64,000 bases of DNA from Bradyrhizobium nivariense. Lineage in GTDB: Bacteria; Pseudomonadota; Alphaproteobacteria; Rhizobiales; Xanthobacteraceae. A program made the translations under genes and the position numbers. The DNA lies in contig NZ_JARVWW010000037.1 in the NCBI RefSeq assembly GCF_029846715.1, positions 1 through 64,000 on the forward strand. The letters are read 5' to 3'. Positions within the stretch are counted from its first letter, which is position 1. The number at the start of each line of letters is the position of its first letter. The notes beneath the pieces are model-generated. The model worked only from the letters and a program-made list of their open reading frames with translations, did not search any database and was not told the DNA's origin. This document shows, piece after piece, positions 60,106 to 64,000 of this stretch.

Positions 60106-62979
60106 ATGTCTCTGATCGAAGAAATCGACTTCGGCACGCCGCGCTCGAAATCGGAAACGATGGTAACGCTGACCATCGACGGCAACCAGGTCACGGTGCC
60201 CGAGGGCACTTCGATCATGCGGGCCGCGATGGACGCCGGCCATCAGATTCCAAAACTCTGCGCGACCGACATGGTCGACGCATTCGGCTCGTGCCGTCTT
60301 TGCGTCGTCGAGATCGAGGGCCGCGCCGGCACGCCGGCCTCCTGCACCACGCCTGTCATGGCCGGTCTGGTCGTGCACACCCAGAGCGAACGTCTGAAGA
60401 AGCTGCGCAAGGGCGTGATGGAGCTCTACATCTCCGACCATCCGCTCGACTGCCTCACCTGCGGTGCCAACGGGGATTGCGAGTTGCAGGACATGGCCGG
60501 CGCCGTGGGCCTGCGCGACGTGCGTTACGGCTATGACGGCGAGAACCACGTCTTCGCCAAATCCAATGGCGAGATCAACGCCGCCTGGATGCCGAAGGAC
60601 GAGTCCAATCCCTATTTCACCTACGATCCCTCCAAGTGCATCGTCTGCTCGCGCTGCGTGCGCGCCTGCGAGGAGGTGCAAGGCACCTTCGCGTTGACGA
60701 TCTCCGGCCGTGGCTTCGACAGCCGCGTCTCGCCCGGCATGAGCGAAAGCTTCCTCGGCTCCGAATGCGTCTCCTGCGGCGCCTGCGTGCAGGCCTGCCC
60801 GACTGCGACGCTGACCGAGAAATCCGTGATCGAGATCGGCCAGCCCGAACACTCGGTCGTCACCACCTGCGCCTATTGCGGCGTCGGCTGCGCCTTCAAG
60901 GCCGAGATGCGCGGCGAGGAAGTCGTCCGCATGGTGCCCTACAAGGACGGCAAGGCCAATCGCGGCCATTCCTGCGTCAAGGGCCGCTTCGCCTGGGGTT
61001 ACACCAACCACAAGGAACGCATCCTCAACCCGATGATCCGCGAGCGGATCGAGGATCCCTGGCGTGAAGTCTCATGGGATGAAGCATTCTCGTTCGCCGC
61101 GACCAGGATGCGCGGCATCCAGAAGAAATACGGCCGCGACGCCATCGGCGGCATCACCTCGTCCCGCTGCACCAATGAAGAAACCTATCTGGTGCAGAAG
61201 CTGATCCGCGCCGGCTTCGGCAACAACAATGTCGACACCTGCGCCCGCGTCTGCCACTCCCCGACCGGCTATGGCCTCTCGACCACGTTCGGTACGTCTG
61301 CCGGCACGCAGGATTTCGACTCGGTCGAGGACACTGACGTCGTTGTCGTCATCGGCGCCAACCCCGCTTCGGCCCACCCGGTGTTCGCCTCCCGTCTGAA
61401 GAAGCGGCTGCGCCAGGGCGCCAAGCTGATCGTGATCGATCCGCGCCGCACCGAGATGGTGGAATCGCCGCACGTGAAGGCGCTGCATCTGCCGCTGATG
61501 CCCGGCACCAACGTTGCGGTGATGACGGCGCTGGCGCATGTGATCGTCACCGAAGGCCTCGTCAACGAACCCTTCGTGCGCGAGCGCTGCGACTGGAGCG
61601 AGTTCGAGGAATGGGCGGCGTTCGTCGCCCAGCCGAACAACAGCCCGGAAGCCACCGCAATCCTCACCGGCGTCGATCCGAAGGATCTGCGCGAAGCAGC
61701 GCGCGTCTACGCCACCGGCGGCAACGGCGCGATCTATTACGGTCTCGGCGTCACCGAGCACAGCCAGGGTTCGACCACCGTGATCGCGATCGCCAACCTC
61801 GCGATGGTCACAGGCAATATCGGCCGTCCCGGCGTCGGCGTGAACCCGTTGCGCGGCCAGAACAACGTGCAGGGCTCCTGCGACATGGGTTCGTTCCCGC
61901 ACGAGCTCCCCGGCTACCGCCACATCTCGGGCGATGCCGTGCGCGACCAGTTCGAGGCGCTGTGGAACGTCAAGCTCAACCCCGAGCCGGGCCTGCGCAT
62001 TCCCAACATGTTCGACGCCGCGGTCGAAGGCACGTTCATGGGGATCTACGTGCAGGGCGAGGACATCCTGCAATCCGATCCCAACACCAAGCATGTTGTG
62101 GCCGCACTGTCGGCAATGGAATGCGTCATCGTCCATGACCTCTTCCTGAATGAGACCGCGAACTACGCCCATGTGTTCCTGCCGGGCTCCAGCTTCCTCG
62201 AGAAGGACGGCACCTTCACCAACGCCGAGCGCCGCATCCAGCGCGTCCGCAAGGTGATGACGCCGAAGAACGGCCTCGCCGACTGGGAGGTCACCATCGG
62301 CCTCGCCAAGGCCATGGGCTTCGAGATGACCTACAGCCATCCTTCCGAGATCATGGACGAGATCGCGGCGCTGACCCCGACATTTGCCGGCGTCTCCTAC
62401 GCCAAGCTCGACGAGCTCGGCTCGGTGCAGTGGCCCTGCAACGAGACGGCGCCCGAGGGCACGCCGGTGATGCACATCGACGGCTTCGTCCGCGGCAAGG
62501 GCAAATTCGTCGTCACCGAGTATATCGCGACCGACGAACGCACCGGCCCGCGCTATCCGCTGCTGCTCACCACGGGCCGCATCCTCAGCCAGTACAATGT
62601 CGGGGCGCAGACCCGGCGCACCGAGAACGTGGTCTGGCATGCCGAGGACCGGCTGGAGATCCATCCGCACGATGCCGAGCAGCGCGGCGTGCGCGATGGC
62701 GACTGGGTGCGGCTGAAGAGCCGGGCCGGCGAGACCACGCTGCGTGCGGAGATCACCGATCGCGTCGCGCCGGGCGTCGTCTACACCACCTTCCACCATC
62801 CGGACACGCAGGCCAACGTCATCACGACCGACTATTCGGACTGGGCGACCAACTGCCCCGAATACAAGGTCACGGCGGTGCAGATCTCGCCGTCGAACGG
62901 CCCGTCCGACTGGCAGAAGGCCTACGACGCGCAGGCGCGGCACTCCCGACGCATCGCGCCGGCCGAGGCCGCGGAGTAG
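60106..62979 (+). CDS. fdsA: formate dehydrogenase alpha (catalytic molybdenum) subunit
   Basis: 957 aa. From the N-terminus: [2Fe-2S] NuoG-like domain (SCRLCVVEIEG), His-Cys3 [4Fe-4S] (DHPLDCLTCGANGDCELQ), two ferredoxin [4Fe-4S] motifs (CIVCSRCVRACEE; CVSCGACVQACPT), the formate-dehydrogenase [4Fe-4S] (CAYCGVGCAFKAEM), then the bis-MGD domains. The molybdenum ligand is Cys383 in ARVCHSPTGYG, with the essential His next to it and Arg further on (NVQGSCDMGS region). It oxidises formate to CO2, consuming the formate released by Frc and the antiporters' cycle. The start at 60106 has AGGAGAACGAC. Confidence 0.97.
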   Translation: MSLIEEIDFGTPRSKSETMVTLTIDGNQVTVPEGTSIMRAAMDAGHQIPKLCATDMVDAFGSCRLCVVEIEGRAGTPASCTTPVMAGLVVHTQSERLKKLRKGVMELYISDHPLDCLTCGANGDCELQDMAGAVGLRDVRYGYDGENHVFAKSNGEINAAWMPKDESNPYFTYDPSKCIVCSRCVRACEEVQGTFALTISGRGFDSRVSPGMSESFLGSECVSCGACVQACPTATLTEKSVIEIGQPEHSVVTTCAYCGVGCAFKAEMRGEEVVRMVPYKDGKANRGHSCVKGRFAWGYTNHKERILNPMIRERIEDPWREVSWDEAFSFAATRMRGIQKKYGRDAIGGITSSRCTNEETYLVQKLIRAGFGNNNVDTCARVCHSPTGYGLSTTFGTSAGTQDFDSVEDTDVVVVIGANPASAHPVFASRLKKRLRQGAKLIVIDPRRTEMVESPHVKALHLPLMPGTNVAVMTALAHVIVTEGLVNEPFVRERCDWSEFEEWAAFVAQPNNSPEATAILTGVDPKDLREAARVYATGGNGAIYYGLGVTEHSQGSTTVIAIANLAMVTGNIGRPGVGVNPLRGQNNVQGSCDMGSFPHELPGYRHISGDAVRDQFEALWNVKLNPEPGLRIPNMFDAAVEGTFMGIYVQGEDILQSDPNTKHVVAALSAMECVIVHDLFLNETANYAHVFLPGSSFLEKDGTFTNAERRIQRVRKVMTPKNGLADWEVTIGLAKAMGFEMTYSHPSEIMDEIAALTPTFAGVSYAKLDELGSVQWPCNETAPEGTPVMHIDGFVRGKGKFVVTEYIATDERTGPRYPLLLTTGRILSQYNVGAQTRRTENVVWHAEDRLEIHPHDAEQRGVRDGDWVRLKSRAGETTLRAEITDRVAPGVVYTTFHHPDTQANVITTDYSDWATNCPEYKVTAVQISPSNGPSDWQKAYDAQARHSRRIAPAEAAE

Positions 62980-62983
62980 CGGC

Positions 62984-63811
62984 ATGCACGTTCCAGTCCA
63001 GGCCATCGACCGCGAGATCTGGCGCGACGGTGTCGCGTCCGAAGGGGCGCGGCTGATCCCGGAGGAGACGCCGCTGGCGCTGACCTACAATGGCGGCACC
63101 TATGCCGTCATGATGGGGACGCCGCAGAACCTCGAAGACTTCGCGGTCGGCTTCAGCCTGGACGAAGGCATCATCGGATCGGTCGACGACATCAAGTCGC
63201 TCGAAATGGTCCGCCTCGACGACGGCATCGAGCTGCGCATGTGGCTGGCGTCGGAAGATGCCGCGCGCATCGGCGAGCGCCGCCGCCACATCGCCGGCCC
63301 GACCGGCTGCGGCATTTGCGGCATCGACTCGATTGCCGAAGCCGTGCGGCCTGCGGCCGTCGTGCCGCAGGGACAGGCGTTTACGCCCGAGCAGATCATG
63401 GCGGCGATGCAGGCCATCGCACCGCTGCAATCGATCAATTTGCAAACCCGCGCCGTTCACGCCGCCGCGTTCTGGTCGCCTGCCGGAGGTATCGTCGCGC
63501 TACGCGAGGATGTCGGCCGCCACAATGCGCTCGACAAGCTCGCCGGTTCGCTGGCTCGCAGCCGCACGGCTGCAAGCGGCGGCATCGTGCTGCTGACGAG
63601 CCGCGTCTCGGTCGAGATGGTGCAGAAGACCGCCGCCATCGGCGCGCCGGTGATGGTCGCCGTCTCTGCGCCGACCGCGCTCGCGGTGCGCACCGCGGAG
63701 GTCGCCGGCATCACGCTGATTGCCATTGCCCGCCAGGACGGGTTCGAAGTGTTTTCGCATGGCGGCCGGGTTGCCGCCCGTCATGCCACGGAGGTTGCCG
63801 ATGTCGCCTGA
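62984..63811 (+). CDS. fdsC: formate dehydrogenase accessory sulfurtransferase FdsC (FdhD family)
   Basis: 275 aa. FdhD-family fold with LALTYNGGTYAVMMGTPQNLEDFAVGF and the Cys loop PTGCGICGIDSI (about residues 104-115) followed by REDVGRHNALDKLAG. FdhD/FdsC passes sulfur to bis-MGD and protects it before insertion into FdsA. Four bases after fdsA; overlaps fdsD by 11 bases. The middle residue of the CGxC loop is Ile rather than the common Val, a conservative change. Confidence 0.94.
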   Translation: MHVPVQAIDREIWRDGVASEGARLIPEETPLALTYNGGTYAVMMGTPQNLEDFAVGFSLDEGIIGSVDDIKSLEMVRLDDGIELRMWLASEDAARIGERRRHIAGPTGCGICGIDSIAEAVRPAAVVPQGQAFTPEQIMAAMQAIAPLQSINLQTRAVHAAAFWSPAGGIVALREDVGRHNALDKLAGSLARSRTAASGGIVLLTSRVSVEMVQKTAAIGAPVMVAVSAPTALAVRTAEVAGITLIAIARQDGFEVFSHGGRVAARHATEVADVA

Positions 63812-64000
63812 CCGCCTGATCTACATGGCCAACCAGATCGGCACGTTCTTCCGGAGCCAGGGCCACGACAAGGCCGTGCCGGGGATCGCCGACCACATCA
63901 GGAAGTTCTGGGATCCGCGGATGAAGCGCGCGATCTTCGCCCATCTCGATGCCGGCGGCGCGGGCCTGGAGCCGAACGTGCGCGAGGCGCTCACCTCGCT
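63801..64000 (+). CDS. fdsD: formate dehydrogenase delta subunit, 5' part (cut by window end)
   Basis: At least 66 residues, MSPDRLIYMANQIGTFFRSQ onward to AHLDAGGAGLEPNVREALT, matching the small FdsD subunit that completes the fdsGBACD set. Its ATG lies inside the last codons of fdsC (11-base overlap), so translation is coupled. The stop codon is beyond base 64000. Confidence 0.93.
   Translation, partial: MSPDRLIYMANQIGTFFRSQGHDKAVPGIADHIRKFWDPRMKRAIFAHLDAGGAGLEPNVREALTS

Noticed and set aside
61072..63006. 644-codon minus-strand frame opposite fdsA
   Set aside because: Shadow of the formate dehydrogenase alpha gene, whose metal-binding motifs are all on the plus strand.
1..64000. tRNA, rRNA, integrase or attachment-site features
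   Set aside because: No cloverleaf with a GGTTCGAATC-type arm, no ribosomal sequence and no integrase were recognised, so a defined genomic island cannot be drawn despite the accessory patches.

Overview
The window is a 64-kb, GC-rich alphaproteobacterial chromosome segment. It is best explained as Bradyrhizobium or a very close Nitrobacteraceae relative. The reasons are the codon and GC style, PleC/DivJ-like and FdsR-like regulators, and several families of palindromic intergenic repeats (e.g. GAGCATGATC...GATCATGCTC at three places) that I recall as typical of that lineage. No nif, nod, phage, CRISPR, tRNA or rRNA genes were seen.

Layout. 0-3 kb is a patchy, lower-GC accessory stretch: a TetR repressor with a perfect 35-bp operator, an exported epoxide-hydrolase-like enzyme, an IS91-type transposase tail and a decapitated DsbA/HCCA-isomerase gene. 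3-16 kb holds housekeeping and accessory metabolism: alanine dehydrogenase with a divergent Lrp regulator, a PaoABC-type molybdenum aldehyde oxidoreductase, an Orn/Lys/Arg decarboxylase with a GNAT enzyme, an orphan FlgC-like protein, and a split ThDP decarboxylase divergent from a D-2-hydroxyacid dehydrogenase. 16-20 kb is the glyoxylate-to-glycerate operon gcl-hyi-glxR. 20-25 kb holds a TPR protein, adenine deaminase, a NYN/LOTUS protein and an IclR regulator.

25-45 kb is the oxalate region: a one-chain ADP-forming acyl-CoA ligase, an FCD-type GntR regulator, oxc and frc, then (after an accessory insert of cspA, a GST/PcaB-like/Bug operon and an Hsp70-like gene) a 45-aa peptide gene, two OxlT-like oxalate:formate antiporters, a twin-CBS protein, a PanE-like reductase and an FAA-hydrolase. 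The most interesting observation is a 19-bp dyad, consensus TTGGCAT-N5-ATGCCAA. It occurs six times, only in front of the ligase/gntR pair, the peptide gene, both antiporters and the CBS gene. Four copies sit 1-2 bases downstream of a TTGAC-like -35 box. This predicts one oxalate regulon controlled by the GntR protein and includes genes of unknown role (peptide, CBS protein).

45-54 kb has decayed gene fragments, small exported proteins (one built on 15-bp PIGK repeats), long structured repeats, a nitronate monooxygenase, a quinone reductase and a CDF metal transporter. 54-64 kb has a PAS histidine kinase behind a CtrA-like box, then a LysR regulator divergent from the NAD-dependent molybdenum formate dehydrogenase operon fdsGBACD (fdsD runs off the right edge).

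Together the window encodes oxalate import, oxalyl-CoA decarboxylation, formyl-CoA/oxalate exchange and formate oxidation to CO2 with NADH, plus a glyoxylate assimilation branch: a nearly complete route for living on oxalate.
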